Made by a program: the position numbers and the translations under genes. The notes below the pieces were generated by a model. The model was given only the letters and a program-made list of their open reading frames with translations. It did not search any database and was not told the origin of the DNA. From NCBI RefSeq assembly GCF_026151205.1, contig NC_087078.1, forward strand, positions 10,612,175 to 10,676,174: 64,000 bases of DNA, read 5' to 3'. This DNA comes from Bolinopsis microptera (taxonomy: Eukaryota > Ctenophora > Tentaculata > Lobata > Bolinopsidae). Below, one piece after another: positions 10,980 to 22,200 of this stretch. Numbering within the stretch: position 1 is the stretch's first letter; every line of letters begins with the position of its first letter.

Positions 10980-13900
10980 TTAAGCATTAACGACAGTAAA
11001 CTGTTCCCAGCTTGAAGCGGACAACTTATCCACTTCTAACTCTCCATCAGGCGAAGCTGACATATATTTGTTGTGGTGGGATCGGAACGTGAACTTTTCC
11101 TCGACACAATCACAGCGTGCAAGTGTGAACTGCTCCCAGATCTGAACCCTATCTCGGTTCCATTGTAGTGTTCCATTAGGTTGGGCTGAAGAGTGGAGGA
11201 GAGTTTTATAATTTTAATAGCGGTATTTCTTGGTATTTCAAGAGGCATAATACCCAATTATTAACAATGTGAAAACATTTTTGGGCAGTACATAACTCGA
11301 ATATTGTAATATGAACACAATATCGTGTACAATTTAATCAACAATCTGTTCATCAAAATAGAATATGAACATATTCCATTTTTTATGTGAAAATGTGTAA
11401 AAATATAGAATGTAACGAAAAATGTGTTTGCTAACCGGAGAGGTATTTTCCAAAACGAGACCTGAAAGCGACCACATTGTGTCCAACTTTAATCACACTG
11501 ATAATCTCTGAGCTACCAAACGACTTCACTTGACATGTCGCATTCGCACTAACATAAAAACCATGGTGCCCCTTCAGTCCGACTCCACCTAGACTGGCTA
11601 ATGATGTTGCGTAGTCGGTATCACTGTTGCGTCGTTTAACAGGAACTTTACCTTCTTCCAGCCTGAATATTTCCCACGCTTGAGCTTTATTTCTGTTAAC
11701 TTCAATCCTCCCATCAGGTTGAGCTGACACGTATTTACCGTGGTATGAGAGTAATGTTATCCTTCTATCAGCCACTCTACCAACGTGGAAAAACTCCCAA
11801 ATATTGGGGCTTCCTCCTCTGTTCCATTCAAGGGTTCCATTTGGCTGAGCTGAAGTGTTCGAAGTCAAATTCAACTCATCAGTAAGCAGTAAACCACTTG
11901 ATCAGTAAGCAGTAAACCACTTAGCATTTGTATCGTTTTTAGCTTGTTATCAGCAGTCGTTATCTGCAAGTGTTACACACCACGCTAACCTGATGAATTT
12001 CTCTGTGGACTTACTACACACAGTGGAAAAGGATATGCAATCGGAGATTGGAAAGCTCATGAAAGCCGTGAATGTCTCGTCCTTCTCTGATATCAACCAG
12101 GGTGTTCTACAAAAACTGCTTAAGGGTCCGCTTGTAAATTTCCTCAGCAGCATAGTAAATTTAATGGACAGCAATATGAAGCTATGCAGGTCTGCAGCCA
12201 GCAAGATAGATCAGATGAAAACAGAACAGATAGACATGCAAAAGCAGCTGATAAACAGACAGCAGAATCAGATCGAATCGGTGCAGAAAACTGTAAAGAA
12301 TGAAATGAGAAGTTGGGCAGATGTCGTCAAGAAGAACAGCGTCCTAAACAATCAGCTGACAACAAAAACTGTGAAAGAAGCCGTGCGATCAGTGAATAAA
12401 GAAGAAGAAAGATCGAGAAACTTGATTATCTACGGTTTGAAGGAGACGGAAGAAGGGGAGTGGGAGGACGTATTAGAGATGGACCCTCTCCCGGACTTTT
12501 TCAAGTCAGTTTTTGCTGAGGCTGGCTGTCATTTTCCTGACACGGATGAGATATGCAGGATTGGGAAGAAAGTTCCTGAGAAAACGCGACCAGTCAAAGT
12601 TCAGTTACAAAGCTCTAGCGATGTGGACATTATACTAAGGAATGCACACAAACTTAAAACAAATGATGATTTTAAGTCAGTTTATCTTGCACCGGATAGG
12701 ACAAGGGAGCAGAGAATGCTACACAGTGGACTTGTCAAACAGATGAAAGAACTTATAAAGCAGGACAATAGCAAGCGTTATTTTATCAGAGACAATAAAG
12801 TTAATTGTGTTAGTGAGAGCTAGAGCCTTATCTACAAGTACACTGACTTGTTATCAGAATTTATGAACTTTAATAAGTTATGTTCACTTTCGTTATCTAC
12901 GTGGTGATTCAGTGTAGTTTTTACATAGTATGTATTTATAATTTGGTGTAAGTGGTGGCCGTTGTATTCTATAAACCGTTTTTAACGAGTTTTTTTACGA
13001 TGCAGTATTTTGTGAGGAGATTTAAGCAGCATGAACTGTGGCTCATATTTTATTATTTAAGCTGCTCTACGAGCACACACGCTAGCTAGCTGGTTTTTAG
13101 GTAGTTAAGAGTATTAGTTACTTAGTTAGTTAGTGTAAATTAGTATCAGTCAGGATCTGTTAGCACACAGAACTGTTAGTTTTCGCGAAGCAGGTCTGAC
13201 TTTCATATATATTCTTATAGTAGACTTCATCATATAAATTTATTTTGAACTTAGTAGCAATTTCAGGGAATAAATAGAAATTTAAGATTTCATTTCTATT
13301 CTAATATTCACGTATATTAAATACAATTATATTGTTATGTATCATATGATTTTGTAAACATTGGCCGGTGTACCAAAAAACCGGTCCCCAAACAAACAAA
13401 CAAACACTCACATTTTAATTACTACTAGAATTACCAATTAGTTTCAGCTTTTGTTGTTTGTGCACGCTGATAGTGATAAAGATGCCTCATCTCTGAATAA
13501 GATGAGGCATCTTAATTATTTCCTGACACTGACAGGACTCATATCTAATTATCGGGAACAGGGTAGCCGGTGGATCGCAGCCCATATTGGGTTGTGGGGA
13601 AATGAAAAAGCGGATGAGCTGGCCAAGCTTGGCACGACCAGCGAACACGTTTTGAAATGCCCAATCCCTCAATCTTACATCAAACGACAAATCAACAACA
13701 AAGTCCACAGACTGAATCAGGATATCTGGTTAACGGATGGTCCTAGACACACCAAACTAACCTTGGCCAAAAGCACACCAAAATAATCAATAATATAAAC
13801 ACGTCACTCATCAACAATAGACAAGACTATAGAACCGCAGTCCACCTAATCACGGGCCACTGTGGCTTAAACAAACACCTTCACACCATCCGCAAATCTA

Positions 13901-14706
13901 GCACCAGTGCTTGTCCTATGTGCGGTGACGGAGAGGAAACTGTCTCACACTTTCTTGGACAGTGCCCAGCTATTGCCCAACTAAGAGGTCAATACTTTCG
14001 GGACTACTACCTCTCGGTCAACGACATATTCGACAACCACCACATTACCACAATCGTCAACTTCACAAACCGCACCAAACGCTTAATAGTACCAGAAGAA
14101 CTGGATCAGACTGGCGTAACTTAGCGCATTAACACATCACATTTGCAGCCTTGCCTAACTGATCTATAAACTCATCTGGTACCAAAGCGCGGTATTCCCA
14201 TTCAGATCATTACCACCACCGTCCTCCACAATTCACACTGTTGTCTCCAATAAACCCCCCCTCATCCCAGAGGTAGGCAAAGCATCTTAATGCTATCCTC
14301 TAGTGGGCTTTCTATGCCCAGCCTCTCTTAAAAAAAAAAAAAAAAAAAAAAAAGGGTAGCCGGCGTATGCAATCATACCAGTCGATATAAAATGTCTTGT
14401 GGGTGTTGAATTAGAGCTTACGGTGGAGTACTGATATGAAAATTGGAAACATAAGCAAACCACACATTGCTAAGAAAAATTGGAGAAATTAAGGGTTAAC
14501 CCTACCTGACAGAAATTTCCCATATCGAGAGTAAAAAGCCACGGTATCAGGTTTAACTTGAACCACGCGACAGATAGTATCATTCTTTATTTCTTCTTGA
14601 CTACTATCCACCCTACCATCAGAGAAAGCCTGAAGAAAACCGTTGTGGTGTCCACGTATAGCTACTTCAAATGTTGGGAAACTTTGTTGGCCGAACGGTG
14701 ATTCAC
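10980..14706 (-). CDS. Fascin-like trefoil protein, short locus (5' end unresolved)
   Basis: Three exons are supported: 14506-14706, 11436-11849 and 10980-11185, all joined in phase 1 and ending at TAA 10982-10980. They encode consecutive fascin-type beta-trefoil repeats. Recognisable signatures are HGKYVSAQPDGRIEVNR, NGTLEWNR and FRSRFGKYLSG, with RGHHNGF in the first exon. Fascin domains in known proteins bundle actin or bind ligands; no binding site can be verified here. The first exon has a proper acceptor but no start codon, and I found no upstream exon before the neighbouring gene's stop at 16268. This is therefore a 5'-truncated tandem copy, or alternative 3' exons of the large gene, whose exon 8 also ends in phase 1. 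The last exon lacks the intron that the large gene has at the matching place, and stops after one trefoil strand. Confidence 0.7.
11993..12823 (+). mobile_element. LINE ORF1-type protein, intact frame
   Basis: 276 codons. The N-terminal half is helical and predicted coiled coil, with many Lys, Glu and Gln residues around positions 60-120. The C-terminal half has the motif series typical of non-LTR retrotransposon ORF1 proteins of the CR1/L2 type: RSRNLIIYGL near 140, EICRIGKK near 190, RPVKVQL near 200, and YLAPDRTREQR near 235. Such proteins bind the element RNA. No reverse transcriptase follows. After the stop there are about 560 bases of AT-rich sequence ending in an AAAC microsatellite near 13391-13408, which could be the element's own 3' end. 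It lies on the plus strand inside the intron of the minus-strand fascin-like locus. Confidence 0.75.
12824..13560. other. Probable LINE 3' sequence and intron remainder
   Basis: No gene is seen. A (CAAA)n-like tail at about 13391-13408 may mark the 3' end of the ORF1-bearing element. From there to 13560 is ordinary intron sequence up to the target site of the next LINE. Confidence 0.4.
13571..14353 (+). mobile_element. 5'-truncated LINE with RNase H end, poly(A) and target duplication
   Basis: GGGTAGCCGG occurs exactly at 13561-13570 and again at 14354-14363, straight after a run of 24 A. The element therefore starts at 13571, inside its RNase H domain. The RNase H motif IAAHIGLWGNEKADELAK is visible, followed in another frame by a zinc-knuckle-like CPMCGDGEETVSHFLGQC. 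One frameshift near 13783 separates the two parts. Elements with this order belong to the I/Jockey/Tad-like RNase H-bearing LINE groups. Dead on arrival by truncation. Confidence 0.88.
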
Positions 14707-15136
14707 CTAGTGAAACACATTTTATTATTTTAAATGCTGCTGATTGTTATATTAAGTTATTAGTAAGATCTGAGGTCGGTCAAGTTGCGCGGCTCCAATC
14801 AATTAACATGCGAAATCTTGAGCCGTGCAACCGAACTTACACAATAGTAGTAACAGTAGTAACACTTTCACTTAAATAGGTATTGTTTATCAGCTACAGG
14901 GTTATAAAGTAACCAGCAGGGTTATAATTTAGAAAGCCAACAGATATTTAAAGGACAGCGACGGATAAACTTAAAGTACTGTACCACACACAATTATTCG
15001 ACTAACAGTAACCTTACTATCATGATCATGGGTAAATGCTATTTTTGAAAGAGTTGATTATGAATTAAAATGAGTGATGTCAGCTTTTTTAATTTTATTT
15101 CAGTTAAATTTATAATTATATGTTTTAATGTTGAAA

Positions 15137-15648
15137 GGAATGGCCTGGTCAGCCTGTATTAAACTGCAAAAAGTCTGGTCCTCTGGCATTTCCGAACAAC
15201 TGAAAGTCAAGTTCTTTAGAGCCTGTGTCGAACCAGTATTGCTCTATGGATCAGAGACATGGACCATAAACAAGCAGCTTGAGAAACGCCTCAACGGATG
15301 CTACACCCGTCTTTTAATGAAGGCCAAGAACATCTCGTGGAAGAAGCATCCAACCCTCAAGCAGATCTATGGCAACCTTCCATCTATTGCCTCAGTGGTT
15401 GCGTCGAGGCGTTCCAGATTTGCTGGGCATTGCATGAGAGCTTCTGACCAAGTTATCTCCACTATCCTCCCCTGGCGACTTGCCCAATCGGGCCGTGGAA
15501 GGAGACCACTCACCTTCCTGGACGTAGTAGCTCGTGACACTGGGCTCCAGTTAGACGACCTTCGAACTGTTATGTGCGATCGAGACGTGTGGAGGCAGAC
15601 AGTGAATGGGATTTCGATTGAGGATCGCCCAAAGTAAAAAAAAGTAAG
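15137..15648 (+). mobile_element. 5'-truncated RTE/BovB-like LINE fragment
   Basis: TAATGTTGAAA flanks it exactly (15126-15136 and 15649-15659), so the insertion is 512 bp. The open frame to 15637 encodes the C-terminal end of a reverse transcriptase with the familiar motifs LLYGSETWT, KRLNGCYTRLL, RRSRFAGHC and the DRDVWR ending seen in RTE-like elements. The frame is uninterrupted and the duplications are exact, suggesting a recent insertion. The tail is GTAAAAAAAAG. It sits between the two fascin-like loci. Confidence 0.88.
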
Positions 15649-15659
15649 TAATGTTGAAA

Positions 15660-16267
15660 TTGCTGTTAAACTTTGTGACACAAACATGATTATTCTTGAA
15701 AAAATTAATACAGTGCGTTTGATTTGTCTCACGTCGCGATCCTCATTTTAGGTAACGAAAGCCGCGGATTCGTTAGCAAAACCTTGCCGAGTTGCTGCGT
15801 TAAAATACCAACAAGCAACACTTACAAGTAAATGTAGTGATATCCAATTCTATTATATTCTACCTTACTACTATCTACAACTTAACTTCATTGAACTAAA
15901 TAAAATGCGTTTGATAATGTTATAATAATCAATAAAATCAATAAAAGGATCGTAAACGTTACACAATAATTGTTATTATTTACTGCTGAACATTATTTTA
16001 TACGCTGCAAATTCAATCGACTGTAACTACAATTAAAAATAAAATACATATGATAATATGCTCTAGCCTCTAAATCTACAAATACTGCCCTGAATTATTG
16101 GCAGCTGCCTCCACATTACATAACAAAAAAATTCGTTTTATTTCTCAAAAATCCGGATTGCGATCTTCCTTGAGTAAGATCTAACTTAAAGAATTGTTGA
16201 AATTAAACTAACGGACAGCAAACATAAATCAGATGACATATTCCACATTTCCTTACACAATGCACAT
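15660..16267. other. 3' flank of the large fascin-like gene
   Basis: No gene is seen. On the minus strand an AATAAA signal occurs at 16142-16137, about 130 bases past the stop at 16268, and is a plausible polyadenylation signal. Confidence 0.4.
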
Positions 16268-19200
16268 TCAACACTTGGTTATTCTCCACAAAAAGTCTTC
16301 AGCTCCGACCCCTTTATCTGTGACATCAACCCACCAGGTTCCATCACCCCGCAGTCTTCTTGACACCAGATATTTGTTCCTGTGCCTGTCTTGAGATTTT
16401 CTTAGTTTGTAGCCGACAGTAACGTTATCCTGGGTAACAGGTTCAATCATCCAACATTCATCTGTTTCTCTGTGTGGGGTTTTATGCACTAGTGCTCGTC
16501 CGTCCTTACCGTGTGTATCACTGTGTACCACTAGCATTCTACCACTATTTGTACCTACAAAGAAGAGTACTTTTATATGTTTATCAGAAGTCGCTGTCGA
16601 CTACAGTAGTTTGGGGAAGGGAAACAGTCGCGGTTATAAATCGGGGTTTGCGATAAATCAGTGTTTGCCTATACCATTACCTTACTGTTGTTTAATTTAA
16701 ATGTTCATGAGACCCTGTTTAGTGTTCTATAATCTATAAAGAATGATTCAATTCGCATATAAAATTGAACAATATAAGTACAAACGATGCACTCACCGTG
16801 CAGAACTTCGATCTTGTAGCAAGGTTCAGAGTTAACGGTAGTGTACATTATTCTCCACTTATCATGTTTATCTTGACGGTATGTTGGCTGAGTGTGGACC
16901 CAGTATGAACTGTTGTTTCTTCTATCAGAGTTGTAAGTTAGAGCGTATCCAGCTGCTGGACCATCTATTGCTTCTATCGCATATTCAGCACCTTCCTCAG
17001 GCATAAACCCTCCTTCTGAAGGTATTTATTCGGGTGAAACTTGCTACACGTTGTAAATCTCTTGCTACACGTTGTGAAACTTGCTAAACGTTTTGAAAAT
17101 TGCTACAGCGTTGTATATCTCTTGCTACACGTTGTATAATGTATAACTTTTGCTACACGTTGTATACCTCTTGCTACACGTTGTATAATGTATAACTTTT
17201 GCTACACGTTGTATACCTCTTGCTAAACATTGTATACCTCTTGCTACACGTTGTATACCTCTTGCTACACGTTGTATACCTCTTGCTACACGTTGTATAC
17301 CTTTTGCTACACATTGTATAACTTTTGCTACACGTTGTATACCTCTTGCTACACGTTGTATACCTCTTGCTAAACATTGTATACCTCTTGCTACACGTTG
17401 TATACCTCTTGCTACATGTTGTATACCTCTTGCTACACGTTGTATACCTCTTGCTACACGTTGTATACCTTTTGCTACACGTTGTATACCTTTTGCTACA
17501 CGTTGTATACCTCTTGCTACACGTTGTATACCTCTTGCTACACGTTGTATACCTCTTGCTACACGTTGTATACCTCTTGCTACACGTTGTCTACCTCTTG
17601 CTACACGTTGTATACCTCTTGCTACACGTTGTATACCTCTTGCTTAACGTTATATACCTCTTGCTACACGTTGTATACCTCTTGCTACACGTTGTATATC
17701 TCTTGCTACACGTTGTATACCTCTTGCTACACGTTGTACACCTCTTGCTACACGTTGTATACCTCTTGCTACACGTTGTACACCTCTTGCTACACGTTGT
17801 ATACCTCTTGCTACACGTTGTATACCTCTTGCTACACGTTGTATATCTCTTGCTACACGTTGTACACCTCTTGATACACGTTGTATATCTCTTGCTACAC
17901 GTTGTACACCTCTTGCTAAACATTGTAGACCTCTTGCTACACGTTGTATACCTCTTGCTACACGTTGTATACATTTTCCTACACGTTGTATACCTCTTGC
18001 TACACGTTGTATACCTCTTGCTACACGTTGTATATCTCTTGCTACACGTTGTATACATCTTGCTACACGTTGTATACCTCTTGCTACACGTTGTATACCT
18101 CTTGCTACACGTTGTATACCTCTTGCTACACGTTGTATACCTCTTGCTACACGTTGTATACCTCTTGCTACACGTTGTATACCTCTTGCTACACGTTGTA
18201 TACCTTTTGCTACACGTTGTATAACTTTTGCTACACGTTGTATAACTTTTGCTACACGTTGTATACCTCTTGCTACACGTTGTATACCTCTTGCTACACG
18301 TTGTATACCTCTTGCTACACGTTGTATACCTCTTGCTAAACATTGTATACCTCTTGCTACACATTGTATACCTCTTGCTATACGTTGTATACCTTTTGCT
18401 ACACGTTGTATAATTTTTGCTACACGTTGTATACCTCTTGCTACACGTTGTATACCTCTTGCTACACGTTGTATACCTCTTGCTAAACATTGTATACCTC
18501 TTGCTACACGTTGTATACCTCTTGCTACACGTTGTATACCTCTTGCTACACGTTGTATACCTCTTGCTACACGTTGTATACCTCTTGCTTAACGTTGTAT
18601 ACCTCTTGCTACACGTTGTATACCTCTTGCTACACGTTGTATATCTCTTGCTACACGTTGTATACCTCTTGCTACACGTTGTATACCTTTTGCTACACGT
18701 TGTATAACTTTTGCTACACGTTGTATACCTCTTGCTACACGTTGTATACCTCTTGCTACACGTTGTATACCTCTTGCTACACGTTGTATACCTCTTGCTA
18801 AACATTGTATACCTCTTACTACACGTTGTATACCTCTTGCTACACGTTGTATACCTTTTGCTACACGTTGTATAATTTTTGCTACACGTTATATACCTCT
18901 TGCTACACGTTGTATACCTCTTGCTACACGTTGTATACCTCTTGCTACACGTTGTATACCTCTTGCTAAACATTGTATACCTCTTGCTACACGTTGTATA
19001 CCTCTTGCTACACGTTGTATACCTCTTGCTACACGTTGTATACCTCTTGCTTAACGTTGTATACCTCTTGCTACACGTTGTATACCTCTTGCTACACGTT
19101 GTATATCTCTTGCTACACGTTGTATACCTCTTGCTACACGTTGTACACCTCTTGCTACACGTTGTATACCTCTTGCTACACGTTGTATACCTCTTGCTAC

Positions 19201-22200
19201 ACGTTGTATATCTCTTGCTACACGTTGTATACATCTTGCTACACGTTGTATACCTCTTGCTACACGTTGTATACCTCTTGCTACACGTTGTATACCTCTT
19301 GCTACACGTTGTATACCTCTTGCTACACGTTGTATACCTTTTGCTACACGTTGTATAACTTTTGCTACACGTTGTATACCTCTTGCTACACGTTGTATAC
19401 CTCTTGCTACACGTTCTATACCTCTTGCTACACGTTCTATACCTCTTGCTACACGTTGTATACCTCTTGCTACACGTTGTATACCTCTTGCTACACGTTG
19501 TATACCTCTTGCTACACGTTGTATACCTCTTGCTACACGTTGTATACCTCTTGCTACACGTTGTATACCTCTTGCTACACGTTGTATACCTCTTGCTACA
19601 CGTTGTATATCTCTTGCTACACGTTGTATACCTCTTGCTACACGTTGTACACCTCTTGCTACACGTTGTACACCTCTTGCTACACGTTGTATACCTCTTG
19701 ATACACGTTGTAAATCTCTTGCTACACGTTGTACACCTCTTGCTACACGTTGTATACCTCTTGCTACACGTTGTATACCTCTTGCTTAACGTTGTATACC
19801 TCTTGCTACACGTTGTATACCTCTTGCTTAACGTTGTATACCTCTTGCTTAACGTTGTATACCTCTTGCTACACGTTGTATATCTCTTGCTACACGTTGT
19901 ATACCTCTTGCTACACGTTGTATACATCTTGCTACACGTTGAATACCTCTTGCTACACGTTGTATACCTCTTGCTACACGTTGTATACCTCTTGCTACAC
20001 GTTGTATATCTCTTGCTACACGTTGTATACCTCTTGCTACACGTTGTACACCTCTTGCTACACGTTGTATACATCTTGCTACACGTTGTATACCTTTTCC
20101 TACACGTTGTATACCTCTTGTTACACGTTGTATACCTCTTGCTACACGTTGTATACGTCTTGCTACACGTTGTATACCTCTTGCTACACGTTGTATACCC
20201 CTTGCTATACGTTGTATACCTCTTGCTACACGTTGTATACCTCTTGCTACACGTTGTATACCTCTTGCTACACGTTGTATACCTCTTGCTACACGTTGTA
20301 TACATTTTGCTACACGTTGTATAACTTTTGCTACACGTTGTATACCTCTTGCTACACGTTGTATACCTCTTGCTACACGTTGTATACCTCTTGCTAAACA
20401 TTGTTTACCTCTTGCTACACGTTGTATACCTCTTGCTACACGTTGTATACCTTTTGCTACACGTTGTATAATTTTTGCTACACGTTGTATACCTCTTGCT
20501 ACACGTTGTATACCTCTTGCTACACGCTGTATACCTCTTGCTACACGTTGTATACCTCTTGCTAAACATTGTATACCTCTTGCTACACGTTGTATACCTT
20601 TTGCTACACGTTGTATAATTTTTGCTACACGTTGTATACCTCTTGCTACACGTTGTATACCTCTTGCTACACGTTGTATACCTCTTGCTACACGTTGTAT
20701 ACCTCTTGCTAAACATTGTATACCTCTTGCTACACGTTGTATACCTCTTGCTACACGTTGTATACCTCTTGCTACACGTTGTATACCTCTTGCTTAACGT
20801 TGTATACCTCTTGCTACACGTTGTATACCTCTTGCTACACGTTGTATATCTCTTGCTACACGTTGTATACTTCTTGCTACACGTTGTACACCTCTTGCTA
20901 CACGTTGTATACCTCTTGCTACACGTTGTATACCTCTTGCTACACGTTGTATACCTCTTGCTACACGTTGTATACCTCTTGCTAAACATCGTATACCTCT
21001 TGCTACACGTTGTATACCTCTTGCTACACGTTGTATACCTTTTGCTACACGTTGTATAATTTTTGCTACACGTTGTATACCTCTTGCTACACGTTGTATA
21101 CCTTTTCCTACACGTTGTATACCTTTTCCTACACGTTGTATACCTCTTGCTACACGTTGTATACCTCTTGCTACACGTTGTATATCTCTTGCTACACGTT
21201 GTATACATCTTGCTACGCGTTGTTTACCTCTTGCTACACGTTGTATACCTCTTGCTACACGTTGTATACCTCTTGCTACACGTTGTATACCTCTTGCTTG
21301 CTACACGTTGTATACCTCTTGCTAAACATCGTATACCTCTTGCTACACGTTGTATACCTCTTGCTACACGTTGTATACCTTTTGCTACACGTTGTATAAT
21401 TTTTGCTACACGTTGTATACCTCTTGCTACACGTTGTATACCTTTTCCTACACGTTGTATACCTTTTCCTACACGTTGTATACCTCTTGCTACACGTTGT
21501 ATACCTCTTGCTACACGTTGTATATCTCTTGCTACACGTTGTATACATCTTGCTACGCGTTGTTTACCTCTTGCTACACGTTGTATACCTCTTGCTACAC
21601 GTTGTATACCTCTTGCTACACGTTGGTGAAACGTCAACTAAAACAAGCTCAAGAAATACATTTGACGATCGTGGTGGCACTGACGAATAAACCGTTGTGA
21701 CCTTGGATGAATACTTGTCATAATGACGGGTTGGTTTTTATACTTTGCACGCGCGTTTAAACTGAAATATTCTTAATAGTGTAGTCTCTCATACCCAATA
21801 CTAACAGTTTTAAAGACCGGAGTTTGAGTGAACCTAAAATCTCAACCTCAATAAACATGATAAGAATTACCGATTCAATTCAAGGTTCAGTTTTTATACG
21901 GGGTGACACAGTGTGATAGTGCGGACAATTATATCGTTGACGGTTGAACTCTACAAAAAATTCATGCTACATTCTTTCCTTCATCGCACCGATATTAGCT
22001 ATATAGTATGATACTGTGCTCAGAATAGAAAGTTGCTAAGAAATTTGCTATATCAAAATGGCAAAGAATTTATTAATGGCACGTAAAGAATGCAAAGGCA
22101 CCTGAGAAGAGGTTTGATAACAAATAAATGAGAGTGTTATGGAAAGGAAATTCACTGACCTCTATCACCCTGGATCCACATTTGACTGGACGGTGACCTC

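Noticed and set aside
13451-13560. Upstream extension of the RNase H frame
   Set aside because: The 10-bp target duplication at 13561-13570 shows that the LINE starts at 13571. The earlier codons are flanking DNA open by chance.
17174-21637. Very long open frames on both strands (up to 936 codons) of repeated seven-residue units
   Set aside because: They are read-through of a 21-bp minisatellite whose length is a multiple of three. Several frames are open at once, and the array lies in an intron.
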